Assembly (NCBI GenBank): GCA_012523545.1
Contig: JAAYIH010000049.1
Coordinates: 1 to 43,840, forward strand
Length of the DNA: 43,840 nt
Source: Bacillota bacterium
Lineage (GTDB): Bacteria; Bacillota; Proteinivoracia; UBA4975
Direction: 5' to 3'
Positions within the stretch are counted from its first letter, which is position 1. Every line of letters starts with the position of its first letter. The notes beneath the pieces were generated by a model. The model saw only the letters and a list, made by a program, of their open reading frames with translations. It ran no database searches and was not told the DNA's origin. A program made the position numbers and the translations under genes. Shown piece by piece: positions 25,147 through 33,370 of this stretch.

Positions 25147-26295
25147 ATGAGACAGGTATATCTGGACAATGCAGCAACTACACCATTGTATCCCCAGGTC
25201 ATCGAGGCCATGAAAACTGCCCTGGAGCAGTACGGCAATCCCTCTTCCCTGCACCACCTGGGGGCGGGAGCGGAACAGATGCTGGCTGAGGCCAGGGGCG
25301 AAATTGCCAAACTGCTGAAGGTCAGTCCCGGCAACATTATTTTTACATCCGGTGGTACCGAGGCCAACAACCTGGCCATAAAGGGAACCCTGGCGGGTAA
25401 AAACCGGGGCATTTTGATTACCTCCAGCATTGAACACCCATCGGTGCTGGCAGTCTTCGCCCGGCTGGAACGGGAAGGGTGGAAGGTTTTGCGCCTGCCC
25501 GTCGACGGCCAGGGGGTGGTGCTGCTGGACAAGCTGGAGGCAGCCCTGCGCGAACCGACAGCCCTGGTCAGCATCATGGCTGTAAATAACGAAATTGGGA
25601 CGGTGCAACCCCTGCAGGATATCGTCGCCCTGGTGCGGGCCCGCCAGCCCCGGGCCGTAATTCATGTCGATGCCGTACAAGCCCTGGGCAAGATTGAACT
25701 GGAGCCGGCCCGGCTGGGGGTAGACCTCATGTCCGTAAGCGCGCACAAAATCCACGGTCCCAAAGGCGTGGGGGCGCTGTACGCTGCCCGGCCGGACACC
25801 CTTACGCCGCTGCTGGACGGCGGGGGCCAGGAAGGTGGGCTGCGGTCGGGTACCGAAAACATTCCCGGCATTGTGGGTTTTGGCCGGGCGGTCATGCTGA
25901 CCCGGCAGGAATTGGCCCGGCGGACGGCAAAGGTGGCGCGGCTGCGGGAGCGCTTTGTACAGGGTTTGCAGGAACTGCCGTGTATAGTGGTTTCTCCTGC
26001 CCGGGGAGTTCCCCACATTGTGGCGGTGAGTTTTCCCGGGTATCGGGGGGAAATATTGTTGCAGGCTCTGTCGGGCAAGGGAGTGTATGTCTCCACCGGT
26101 GCGGCCTGTTCGGGGAAGAAGGGAAACCTCAGCCACGTTGCCGAGGCTCTGGGACTGGATGACGAGACCGTCACCGGCATGCTTCGGTTCAGTTTTTCGG
26201 CCCTCAACACCGAGGAAGAAATAGATTATGCCCTGGCCATGATTCGGCAGGTGCTGGCCGAACTGGCCTTTATCCGGGGGAGGAGGAGACGGTGA
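25147..26295 (+). CDS. Cysteine desulfurase (NifS/IscS family)
   Basis: This 382-residue PLP enzyme opens with YLDNAATTPLYPQVIEAM. It has the cofactor lysine Lys201 in SAHKIHGPKGVG and the catalytic Cys321 in GAACSGKKG, where the persulfide forms. The GLRSGTENIPGIVG block is typical of the family. It supplies sulfur from cysteine. The stop overlaps the thiI start (TGATG), so its main client here is probably ThiI, for 4-thiouridine in tRNA, as for the NifZ-ThiI pair of B. subtilis. Confidence 0.92.
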   Translation: MRQVYLDNAATTPLYPQVIEAMKTALEQYGNPSSLHHLGAGAEQMLAEARGEIAKLLKVSPGNIIFTSGGTEANNLAIKGTLAGKNRGILITSSIEHPSVLAVFARLEREGWKVLRLPVDGQGVVLLDKLEAALREPTALVSIMAVNNEIGTVQPLQDIVALVRARQPRAVIHVDAVQALGKIELEPARLGVDLMSVSAHKIHGPKGVGALYAARPDTLTPLLDGGGQEGGLRSGTENIPGIVGFGRAVMLTRQELARRTAKVARLRERFVQGLQELPCIVVSPARGVPHIVAVSFPGYRGEILLQALSGKGVYVSTGAACSGKKGNLSHVAEALGLDDETVTGMLRFSFSALNTEEEIDYALAMIRQVLAELAFIRGRRRR

Positions 26296-27476
26296 TGTAC
26301 GACAAGGTCTTGGTGCGCTTTGGCGAAGTGGGTCTGAAGGGCAAAAACCGCGCGTTTTTCATCAACAGCCTGGCCCGGAACATCCGCCGCAGCTTAAAGC
26401 AGCTGGGTCCGGGTTACTCCGTTTCTGCCCCGTACGGCCGGTTGTTCGTCGACCTGCCCCCTGAGCACGACTTTAATGCCGTTTCTGCGGCGCTGCAAAA
26501 GGTGTTCGGCCTGGTGTCTTTCAGCCCCGTGGTGCGGCAGGAGCTGGACATGGAATTGATCAAGGAGGCGGCGTTGCAAGAGCTGCTGGCCGACGGCCGG
26601 CCGGCCACCTTTAAAGTGGCGGCTCGCCGCTCCTTCAAGAACTTTCCCCTGAATTCCATGGAAATCAACCGGGAAGTGGGGGGACACCTGTTACGCAATT
26701 GCCCGGGCCTGAAAGTGGATGTCCACTCACCGCAACGGGTTGTCAACATCGAAGTTCGGCCAGAAGGCGCCTTTGTGTTTTCCCGGGTAATACCCGGCCC
26801 CGGCGGACTGCCGGTGGGGGTAACGGGCAAGGGCGTGCTGCTGCTGTCGGGGGGCATTGACAGCCCTGTGGCGGGCTGGCTGGCCATGAAGCGGGGCATC
26901 GCCCTGGAGGCTGTATATTTTGACACGCCGCCCTTTACATCCCCGCGGGCGCTGAACAAAGTGGAGAGGCTCGCTGGCATCCTGTCCCGCTGGGCTCCGG
27001 TTAATCTGCATGTCGTCAACTTTACTCCTGTGCAGACGGAGATAATGAAGCATGTGCCTGAAGATTTGACCATAACTGTCATGCGTCGCTTTATGTTCCG
27101 GGTGGCAGAGGTCCTGGCCCGGCGCGTCGGCGCCCTGGCGCTGATTACCGGCGAAAGCGTGGGGCAGGTGGCCAGCCAGACCCTGGAGAGCATGGCGGTT
27201 ATCAACAGCGTTGTGTCCATCCCCGTCCTGCGCCCGCTTGCGGGGCTGGATAAGGTGGAAATAATGGACCTGTCCCGGCGAATCGAAACCTACGATACTT
27301 CCATAGAACCCTATCAGGATTGCTGTACCTTATTTGTTTCTCCCCGTCCCAAAACGCGGCCGACCTTGGCTCAGGCCGAGGCCGCTGAAGCGAAGCTGGA
27401 TGTCGGGAGCCTGGTGGATGCGGCCGTGGCCGGGATAGATTCCAGGACTATCTGGAGAGAGGAGGTGCAATCTTGA
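26295..27476 (+). CDS. thiI: tRNA 4-thiouridine synthase ThiI
   Basis: The 393-residue protein has an N-terminal ferredoxin-like and THUMP region (starting [18 protein letters not shown]) and a C-terminal adenylating domain with the PP-loop [14 protein letters not shown]. The E. coli-type rhodanese domain is absent, as is normal for Firmicutes, so sulfur must come from the partner desulfurase. The conserved Cys pair in YQDCCTLF is present. It makes s4U8 in tRNA and may feed thiamine synthesis. I start at the ATG at 26295; a GTG directly before it is an equivalent choice. The stop overlaps the rubredoxin start. Confidence 0.93.
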   Translation: MYDKVLVRFGEVGLKGKNRAFFINSLARNIRRSLKQLGPGYSVSAPYGRLFVDLPPEHDFNAVSAALQKVFGLVSFSPVVRQELDMELIKEAALQELLADGRPATFKVAARRSFKNFPLNSMEINREVGGHLLRNCPGLKVDVHSPQRVVNIEVRPEGAFVFSRVIPGPGGLPVGVTGKGVLLLSGGIDSPVAGWLAMKRGIALEAVYFDTPPFTSPRALNKVERLAGILSRWAPVNLHVVNFTPVQTEIMKHVPEDLTITVMRRFMFRVAEVLARRVGALALITGESVGQVASQTLESMAVINSVVSIPVLRPLAGLDKVEIMDLSRRIETYDTSIEPYQDCCTLFVSPRPKTRPTLAQAEAAEAKLDVGSLVDAAVAGIDSRTIWREEVQS

Positions 27477-27634
27477 CCAAGTGGCAGTGCACGGTATGCG
27501 GCTACATCTATGATCCCGCCCAGGGAGACGGGGACGAGATCCCTGCGGGTACCGCCTTTGAAGATCTCCCCGAGGATTGGGTCTGCCCCGAGTGCGGAGT
27601 TGGCAAGGAATTTTTTGAAGAAATGGAAGAATAA
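27473..27634 (+). CDS. Rubredoxin
   Basis: A 53-residue protein with both iron-binding knuckles, [10 protein letters not shown] and CPECGVGK, and the family core [21 protein letters not shown]. Rubredoxin is a cytosolic one-electron carrier, in anaerobes often serving oxygen or superoxide reductases. The TTG start overlaps the thiI stop (TTGA) and follows GAGAGGAGG. A terminator follows immediately. Being last in a desulfurase-thiI operon may simply reflect shared expression. Confidence 0.93.
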   Translation: MTKWQCTVCGYIYDPAQGDGDEIPAGTAFEDLPEDWVCPECGVGKEFFEEMEE

Positions 27635-27636
27635 AC

Positions 27637-27667
27637 AGACAGGGTGCTGAGCACCCTGTCTTTCTCT
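27637..27667. terminator. Intrinsic terminator after rubredoxin
   Basis: An 11-bp perfect stem (AGACAGGGTGC / GCACCCTGTCT) with a three-base loop and a T-rich tail. The convergent coat gene ends just beyond it. Confidence 0.85.
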
Positions 27668-27670
27668 TCT

Positions 27671-27928
27671 TTAGCCCAGTTGTTGACGGATTCTGGCTAT
27701 TTCCGTTGGGTCGGCAGCCTGGAAAGTATACAGTCCCCGCCGTTGCATGACCATGTCGATGTCATGGTGCAGTTGATGCACGTCCTTGAGGATGTCCAGC
27801 ATATCCCGGCGGATTTTTTCGGATCGGGCTGCCAGGGCGGCGGCGTTGTAGAGGCAGGCTAAATGCTCCTCACATACTTTGGCTTCGGCCAGGATGTCTC
27901 CGGCTGTCCACTGCGTGTTCTTTTTCAT
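27671..27928 (-). CDS. Small spore coat protein, CotF-like
   Basis: The 85-residue protein (starting MKKNTQWTAGDILAEAKVCEEHL) is all-helical, with a heptad-like EKIRRDMLDILKDVHQLHHDI stretch. It resembles the CotF domain of small spore-coat or germination-associated proteins in Clostridia. The ATG at 27928 follows AGGGAGGGACCT. A second small protein of the same kind lies directly upstream, so the two probably form a coat-protein pair. Assignment rests on pattern, not alignment. Confidence 0.65.
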   Translation of the reverse strand: MKKNTQWTAGDILAEAKVCEEHLACLYNAAALAARSEKIRRDMLDILKDVHQLHHDIDMVMQRRGLYTFQAADPTEIARIRQQLG

Positions 27929-27938
27929 AGGTCCCTCC

Positions 27939-28157
27939 CTAATGGATGCCGGTGTTTTCACTGCTCTGCAAATGCTTGAGCAGTGTGCTATAATGCTGTT
28001 GGTGCCGGTTGGCCAAGTGGGTACATATTTCCGTCACTTCCGGATCCCGGCTTTGGGCGCTCAGCATCCCAAACTTTTTTATAGCCAGTTTTTCTGCCCG
28101 CAGGCAATCGTGAAGGTTAAGCAATTCTCTTTGCGTCATTGAGGAACTGCCATGCAA
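27939..28157 (-). CDS. Small CotF/ferritin-like helical protein
   Basis: This protein of about 72 residues contains MTQRELLNLHDCLRAEKLAIKKFG and EICTHLANRHQQHYSTLLKHL, a two-helix pattern like CotF-type coat proteins. I place the start at TTG 28157 because GGGAGG lies 7 bases upstream; the inner ATG at 28139 has no ribosome site. It is the first gene of a two-gene minus-strand unit and probably partners the next coat-like protein. Confidence 0.6.
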   Translation of the reverse strand: MHGSSSMTQRELLNLHDCLRAEKLAIKKFGMLSAQSRDPEVTEICTHLANRHQQHYSTLLKHLQSSENTGIH

Positions 28158-28278
28158 TATAACGCCTCCCAAAACCATTTTCTGTTATAGCCTTGCCGGG
28201 GCAGGAAAATTTTATTCTTTGTGGATAATGTTCACAGAGGCATATGGTATACTGAAGGGTATAGAGAGGGGAGTATTG

Positions 28279-28986
28279 GTGAAGGCAGAGAAATTGTCCA
28301 GAGAAGAGATTGGCGAACTGCGTGCCTTTCTGGCCCGGGAGCCGCTGGAAAACTACGAGTGGCTGTGGGTGCTGGAAAGCTGCCTGGAAACTCCCTCCAG
28401 TGCGGTGTACAGCCTGGGCGCCGGTCCATGGTCGGCGGGCTTGCTGATCCTGCATCGCCAGTGTGTGTGGCTAAGGGTGGAGAATGAAATGCTTTTGGAG
28501 GATTTATTGGCGCCGTTGCCCGGCGCCGAGGTATACCGGTTTTATACCACCAGTCCGGCCACCGTGGATATGCTGGAGCGCTGGTTCCCCCACGGCCAGC
28601 TCTCCCGCTCCCAATTATGCGTGCGCAAGCTGACGTCGTCATGGCGCAAGCGGTTTCCCGTCGAGGTTAGCTTTGCCTCGCACTCCGGTCCCGCGCAGGG
28701 TGAACTGGTGACGGTGCAGAACGGCGGCGGGGAAATAATCGCCGGCTTTAAGGTGGAGCAGGCGGTGGCGCCCTGGTACGAGGTGGTGGAGTGGAACCTC
28801 GCTGTTTCACAGGATGTGGCCTATTGGCGCCAGCAGGCCTTTGGGGCGGTGACTGCCGCCTTGCTGAACCGGGGCAACCCGGTGGTGGTCAGAGCGGAAG
28901 ACCGCGAACTATACAACGACCTGGAAGGACTGGGCTACAGGGAGTTTTGCCAGCTGTATTATTATGTCGCAGCGGGCAATGAATGA
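28279..28986 (+). CDS. Possible GNAT-fold acetyltransferase-like protein
   Basis: I do not recognise this 235-residue protein with certainty. The C-terminal half has an alternation reminiscent of GNAT acetyltransferases: WYEVVEWNLAVSQDVAYWRQQAFGAVTAAL, followed by NRGNPVVVRAEDRELYNDLEGLGYREF, where the last part resembles the usual neighbour-and-loop before LGF. A clear acetyl-CoA pyrophosphate loop (Q/R-x-x-G-x-G/A) is not visible. The GTG at 28279 follows GAGAGGGGA. It is transcribed alone upstream of plsY. Confidence 0.5.
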   Translation: MKAEKLSREEIGELRAFLAREPLENYEWLWVLESCLETPSSAVYSLGAGPWSAGLLILHRQCVWLRVENEMLLEDLLAPLPGAEVYRFYTTSPATVDMLERWFPHGQLSRSQLCVRKLTSSWRKRFPVEVSFASHSGPAQGELVTVQNGGGEIIAGFKVEQAVAPWYEVVEWNLAVSQDVAYWRQQAFGAVTAALLNRGNPVVVRAEDRELYNDLEGLGYREFCQLYYYVAAGNE

Positions 28987-29030
28987 GAATATTCGCGGCG
29001 ACGTAATATTATGGATATACAGGAGGGTAT

Positions 29031-29618
29031 TTGCAGGTGCAGTATGTCGCAGCAGCAGTCTACAGTTATCTCTTGGGAGCCATTCCCTCGGCATACATTG
29101 TCGGCAAATGGCGGGGTATTGACATTACCGGCGAAGGCAGCGGCAATATAGGGGGTACCAACGCATACCGGGTTTTGGGCCCCAAATTGGGATTGCTGGT
29201 GGCGGTGATGGATGTGGGCAAGGCGCTGTTGGCCCTGACGGTTACCAGGCTCTGGCTGGGCACGGTGCCGGCCATGTTTGTCGCTGTCCTGGCGGCGGTA
29301 ATTGGCCACAACTGGTCGATATACGTTGGATTTCGCGGGGGCAAGGGCATAGCAGTGTCAATAGGAAGTTATTTTTACCTTTTCCCCGGTTTGGCCGGAC
29401 CGGCCATTCTGGCGGCGATTTTCAACGTGCTGGTCACCAAGTACGTTTCCCTGGGTTCGCTGAACTTCTTGCTGGTCATGGCTGTGCTCCTGACCCTTGC
29501 CGAAACTGCGGTGTGGTACAAAGTGTTGGGCATCCTGCTCCTGCTTATCGGAATTTACCGCCATCGCTCCAACATCGCGGCCCTGCGTTCGGGAACTGAG
29601 CGGCGGTTTGGGCAATAA
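29031..29618 (+). CDS. plsY: Acyl-phosphate:glycerol-3-phosphate acyltransferase PlsY
   Basis: The 195-residue membrane protein has the three PlsY signatures in order: GAIPSAYIVGK, GSGNIGGTNAYRVLG and GHNWSIYVGFRGGKGIA. It transfers an acyl group from acyl-phosphate to glycerol-3-phosphate at the inner face of the membrane, the first step of phospholipid synthesis. A TTG at 29031 or GTG at 29037 follows AGGAGGG; either fits. The C-terminal IYRHRSNIAALRSGTERRFG is typical of the family. Confidence 0.93.
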   Translation: MQVQYVAAAVYSYLLGAIPSAYIVGKWRGIDITGEGSGNIGGTNAYRVLGPKLGLLVAVMDVGKALLALTVTRLWLGTVPAMFVAVLAAVIGHNWSIYVGFRGGKGIAVSIGSYFYLFPGLAGPAILAAIFNVLVTKYVSLGSLNFLLVMAVLLTLAETAVWYKVLGILLLLIGIYRHRSNIAALRSGTERRFGQ

Positions 29619-29633
29619 TAATTTGGAGGTGTC

Positions 29634-31013
29634 GTGGTGGACATCAGGGATTATAAGGATAAGATTGTGGAGACGGCACAGGAGTTAATTAAAATACCCA
29701 GCGTCAAAGAAGCTGACCAGGGTCCCGGCAAGCCTTTTGGCGCGCCCATTGCTCAGGCCCTGGAATTCATGTTGGCCAAGGGGCGGGAGCTGGGCTTTAA
29801 GACGGAAAACTTTTCCGGTTATGCCGGGCACATCGAATACGGACAAGGGCCGGAGATATTGGGGATTCTTTGTCATCTCGACGTCGTTCCCGCCGGGGAA
29901 GGGTGGAGTGTGCCGCCTTTTTCAGGTGAGATCAGAGACGGCCGCATTTACGGGCGGGGCGCCATTGACAACAAAGGTCCTGCCGTGGCGGTGCTGTATG
30001 CCCTGGCAGCCCTCAGGGATTCGGGCTGGCAACCCAAGCGCCGCATTCGCCTGATACTGGGTACAGATGAGGAAAGCGGCTGGGGTTGCATGGAGCACTA
30101 TATGCAGGCGGCGGAAAAGCCCCACCTGGGCTTTGCCCCCGACGCCGAGTTCCCGGTTATTTACAGTGAAAAGGGCATTCTGATGGTGGAACTGGCAGGG
30201 AAATTGGTTTCTCCCCAGGGAATCGTCCTGACAGCGCTCGACGGGGGCAACCGTCCCAACATGGTGCCCGACCGTTGCCGCGTGGGCCTGCAGGGGGTCC
30301 GGGAAGAGGAAATTGCCGCCGTTGCCGCCAAGATCGGCGCCAAAATAGAAATCGACAAAGACGAAACCGGCCAGGGGCTGCACCTGCTCTTTAAGGGCGT
30401 CTCGGCCCACGGCAGCATGCCGGAGACCGGTGAAAATGCCATCAGCTATGCCCTGGCCATGCTGTACAACCTGGGCTTTACCGAGGGCATCATCGGCTTT
30501 TTGTACCGGCAGATTGGGTTCAGCCACGACGGCCGGGGTTTGAACATTGAAGTGAAAGACGAAGTATCCGGCCCCCTCACCGCCAACATGGGCGTCATCA
30601 GCATGGAGGAAGATACCGTCAAAGTGTTGCTGGATATCCGCTATCCCGTCAGTTTCCGGGAGGAGCAGATTCTGGAGAAAATGGGGCAGGTCTTGCCTGC
30701 ATCGGTGCAGCTGACCCCCCGGGGCGGCAAAGGGCCCCTCTTTGTCGATCCCGGTTCGCCGTTAATTCGCGTGCTGCAGCAGGTGTACCGCAAACACACC
30801 GGAGAAGAGCCCAGGCTCATTTCCATCGGCGGCGGCACTTACGCCCGGGCGCTGGACAATGGAGTGGCCTTTGGCCCCGTTTTCCCTGGCCAGGAGGAGC
30901 TGGCCCATCAAAAGGACGAATATATTTCCATCGAACATTTGCTCAAGCTGGCTGAGATATATGGCGATGCCATCAAAATATTGGGAGAAGAAGGGGGAGT
31001 CCTGGATGACTGA
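29634..31013 (+). CDS. pepV: M20-family dipeptidase PepV
   Basis: The 459-residue metallopeptidase has metal-binding motifs in the usual order: GILCHLDVVPAGEGW, GRGAIDNKGPA, LGTDEESGWGCMEHY and FAPDAEFPV. It hydrolyses dipeptides, often beta-Ala or carnosine-like substrates, in the cytosol. Two adjacent GTG codons serve as possible starts after GGAGGTGTC. The stop overlaps the next gene (ATGACTGA), so an operon of pepV, a pyruvate-kinase-C-like protein, an MCP-like protein and queG follows. Confidence 0.92.
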   Translation: MVDIRDYKDKIVETAQELIKIPSVKEADQGPGKPFGAPIAQALEFMLAKGRELGFKTENFSGYAGHIEYGQGPEILGILCHLDVVPAGEGWSVPPFSGEIRDGRIYGRGAIDNKGPAVAVLYALAALRDSGWQPKRRIRLILGTDEESGWGCMEHYMQAAEKPHLGFAPDAEFPVIYSEKGILMVELAGKLVSPQGIVLTALDGGNRPNMVPDRCRVGLQGVREEEIAAVAAKIGAKIEIDKDETGQGLHLLFKGVSAHGSMPETGENAISYALAMLYNLGFTEGIIGFLYRQIGFSHDGRGLNIEVKDEVSGPLTANMGVISMEEDTVKVLLDIRYPVSFREEQILEKMGQVLPASVQLTPRGGKGPLFVDPGSPLIRVLQQVYRKHTGEEPRLISIGGGTYARALDNGVAFGPVFPGQEELAHQKDEYISIEHLLKLAEIYGDAIKILGEEGGVLDD

Positions 31014-31566
31014 GTATTGGCCGCAGGCAGGCCGGGAAAACACCCAGGCTACTTGCGAGCTGGCCCTGGCCAGGGCCGGGGAACTGGGTATAAAGGATAT
31101 TGTGGTCGCTTCCACCACCGGGTACACCGCCCGCTTTTTGGTGAACAAGGTCGACAACCTGGTGGTGGTTACCCACCACGTCGGCTTCCGTGAGCCCGGC
31201 GTCGATGAAATGGGGGCTGAAGAGCGGGAATACTTGCGCGCCCAGGGCGCCCGCCTGGTTACCGCCACCCACTTGTTTGGCGGCGTGGAAAGAGCCCTGT
31301 CCGGCAAGTACGGCGGAATTTACCCCGGGGGTATTATCGCGCAAACCCTGCGCACTTTTGGCCAGGGCATGAAGGTATGCCTGGAAATTGCTGCCATGGC
31401 CGCCGATGCCGGCGCCATTCCCTGGGGGCGCGACGTCATCGCCATAGCCGGGTCGGGGAGGGGCGCCGATACAGCGGTTGTATTGCGCCCTGCCCATGCC
31501 AAGCTCTTTTTCCAGACCCAAGTGCGGGAAATAATCTGTAAACCCTGGGAATGGGAGGTAAGATAA
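31006..31566 (+). CDS. Pyruvate kinase C-terminal-domain-like protein
   Basis: The 186-residue protein resembles the stand-alone proteins of the COG1751 type, related to the alpha/beta domain at the end of pyruvate kinase: IKDIVVASTTGYTARFLVNKVDNLVVVTHHVGFREPG, ALSGKYGGIYPGGIIAQTLRTFGQG and a closing IAIAGSGRGADTAVVLRPAHA. That fold in pyruvate kinase binds allosteric effectors. No catalytic domain is attached. It overlaps pepV by 8 bases and the next gene by one base (TAATG). Confidence 0.78.
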   Translation: MTEYWPQAGRENTQATCELALARAGELGIKDIVVASTTGYTARFLVNKVDNLVVVTHHVGFREPGVDEMGAEEREYLRAQGARLVTATHLFGGVERALSGKYGGIYPGGIIAQTLRTFGQGMKVCLEIAAMAADAGAIPWGRDVIAIAGSGRGADTAVVLRPAHAKLFFQTQVREIICKPWEWEVR

Positions 31567-32336
31567 TGCGGATTGGCATTGTCGGCAATGACGGAATGCA
31601 GGTAGCGGCCCTGTGCCAATACCTTGCCGATCAGGATGTGCGCTGGGTGGTGGGCGAAATTGAAGATGCGCAGTACCCGTGCTATCCCGATTATGGCCAA
31701 GCCATGCTGGAGGAGCCGGTGGATATCATCATCGACTGCACTGGCGACGTGGAAACCCGGGACGCCATGGTGGTGCCGGGCAACGCAGCTCTCTTTCTGC
31801 TGAGCTTTCGCGATGCGCAGGAGAAAGAGTTCCAGCACAAGACGGCGTTGAGCGCCACAGCGGCCCAGCTGACCAAGGGAATTGAAAAAATAGGCCAAAA
31901 AGCGCAGCTTCTGGACCATTACGCCCGGCAGCTGACCGATATCGGCGGCAAGCTGGATGAAGCCTCCCAGGAGATTGCAGGCGACCTGGAACGCACCGGC
32001 CGGTTGCTGGATGTAATTACCCGGATAGCCAAGCGCAGCAAGATCATCGGCCTTAACTCCGCCATTGAGGCGTCCAGGGTGGGTGAGCAGGGACGAGGCT
32101 TTGCGGTGGTGGCCGAAGAGATTAAGAGTTTGGCCGACGACAGTTCCCGGTCGGTTCAGGACATCGAGAAAATTTTGGAGGGCATCCAGCGCCGTTCCGC
32201 CGGCTTCACCCAGCGGACGGGAGTTGTCAAAGAAGTGGTGGACATGCAGCGACAAGCCCTTACCGAAATTTTTTCGCTGTTGCAGTCCTTGAAGGAGTTG
32301 GAGGACCATATCCGCAAACTCGCCCAGGAACAATGA
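31566..32336 (+). CDS. Soluble MCP-like signalling protein with Rossmann-like head
   Basis: The 256-residue protein has no membrane helix. Residues 1-85 form a Rossmann-like region: IGIVGNDGMQ (a G-x-x-G-x-x-G glycine loop), then VDIIIDCTGDVETRDAM. Residues of about 90-256 are the long coiled coil of a chemoreceptor signalling domain, with the hairpin tip IIGLNSAIEASRVGEQGRGFAVVAEEIKSLA largely intact. It would signal to CheA/CheW from the cytosol; a nucleotide or redox ligand for the head is inference. The ATG overlaps the upstream stop, and its own stop overlaps the queG ATG (ATGA). No other chemotaxis gene is nearby. Confidence 0.82.
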   Translation: MRIGIVGNDGMQVAALCQYLADQDVRWVVGEIEDAQYPCYPDYGQAMLEEPVDIIIDCTGDVETRDAMVVPGNAALFLLSFRDAQEKEFQHKTALSATAAQLTKGIEKIGQKAQLLDHYARQLTDIGGKLDEASQEIAGDLERTGRLLDVITRIAKRSKIIGLNSAIEASRVGEQGRGFAVVAEEIKSLADDSSRSVQDIEKILEGIQRRSAGFTQRTGVVKEVVDMQRQALTEIFSLLQSLKELEDHIRKLAQEQ

Positions 32337-33318
32337 AGATATCGCCGGGAAACTGAAGGACAAAGCCGCCCGTCTGGGGTTTTGCGCGCTGGGCATTGCT
32401 CCGGCCCGGGACGGAAAGAAGCTGGTGCAACGCCTCGCGACCCGGCCCCGGCCGCCTTTCGTGCGCTGGGAGCCCGGGTACTGCTGTGCCCCGGAACGCT
32501 GGCTGCCGGGGGCGCAGTCGGTCCTGGTGGGTGCCGTGTCCTACGGACACAGGTATGGAAAGGGCGTTCTCAGCCCGCGCCAGGGCTACTTTTCTCCCTT
32601 TGCCCACCGGCCCGATTACCACGTGCTGGTGCGGGAAAAGCTGGAGGCTTTGGGCCAATATCTCTGTGCATTAAAGCCCGGAACCCGCTGCCTGGTTCAG
32701 GTGGACAGCGGCCCGGGATGCGAGCGCATTTTTGCCCTTCTGGCGGGCATTGGCTGGCAGGGCAAGAATAATTTTATTATTGTCCCCGGCCATGGTTCTT
32801 TTGTGTGGCTGGGGATGCTCGTTACCGATTTGCCTTTGCCGGCAGATGAGCCGTTGCCCGATGCCTGCGGCGACTGCCGGCGCTGTCTGCAGGCCTGCCC
32901 TACCGGGGCGTATTCTGCTCCGTACCAATACGCTCACCAGCGCTGCCTGGCCTATTGGGCATCCCGCAAGGGGGGGCTGAGCGCTGAAGAAGCCAAATTA
33001 CTGGGCAAGTACCGTATCATATACGGGTGCGATTTTTGTCAGCTGGCTTGTCCCCACAATGACGCCGGCAACCATGAAGGCGCTGCCGGCGTGGATTTGG
33101 CGGACGTGCTGACCATGTCGCCGGCCCGGTTCAGGGAGCTGTTCGGCGGCACGGCGGCGGAATGGAGAGGCCGCAGCGTCCTCAGGCGCAATGCCGTCCT
33201 GGCCAGTGCGGCGAACACTGAGTTGCGTCCTGCCCTGGCGCAGGTGGCCAGGGAGCAGGGGCCTGCGGCGGAGTGGGCGCGCCGGGTATTGGAGCATGCG
33301 GATGCAGACGATGTATAA
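32333..33318 (+). CDS. queG: Epoxyqueuosine reductase QueG, requires a -1 frame shift near the start
   Basis: The protein carries the QueG motifs VQVDSGPGCERIFALLAGIGWQGKNN, two iron-sulfur clusters (CGDCRRCLQACP from about residue 179, CDFCQLACP from about 233) and a shortened C terminus (about 328 residues). It reduces epoxyqueuosine in tRNA to queuosine with cobalamin. The conserved N-terminal block KDKAARLGFCALGIAPA lies upstream of the first in-frame canonical start (GTG 32425), and that frame has no ATG, GTG or TTG between it and its upstream stop. The natural start, ATG 32333 (ATGA-coupled to the preceding gene), reads ATG AAG ATA TCG CCG GGA AAC TGA. A -1 shift on G GGA AAC joins it to the QueG frame. 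Confidence 0.82.
32347..32353 (+). other. Slippery heptamer G GGA AAC before an in-frame TGA
   Basis: In the frame set by the ATG at 32333, this heptamer has the canonical X XXY YYZ phase and is directly followed by TGA. Slippage by one base gives GGG AAA CTG AAG GAC, which is exactly the QueG frame. The alternative explanation is a missing base in the GGGAAA run. Confidence 0.6.
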
Positions 33319-33370
33319 AGTTGATGACTATCTCCAACGCTAAAAAAAAGCCAAGGAGGTAGTTTTTATT

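Noticed and set aside
32425-33318. Starting queG at the GTG at 32425
   Set aside because: This would remove conserved N-terminal QueG residues encoded upstream, and no ribosome site precedes that GTG.
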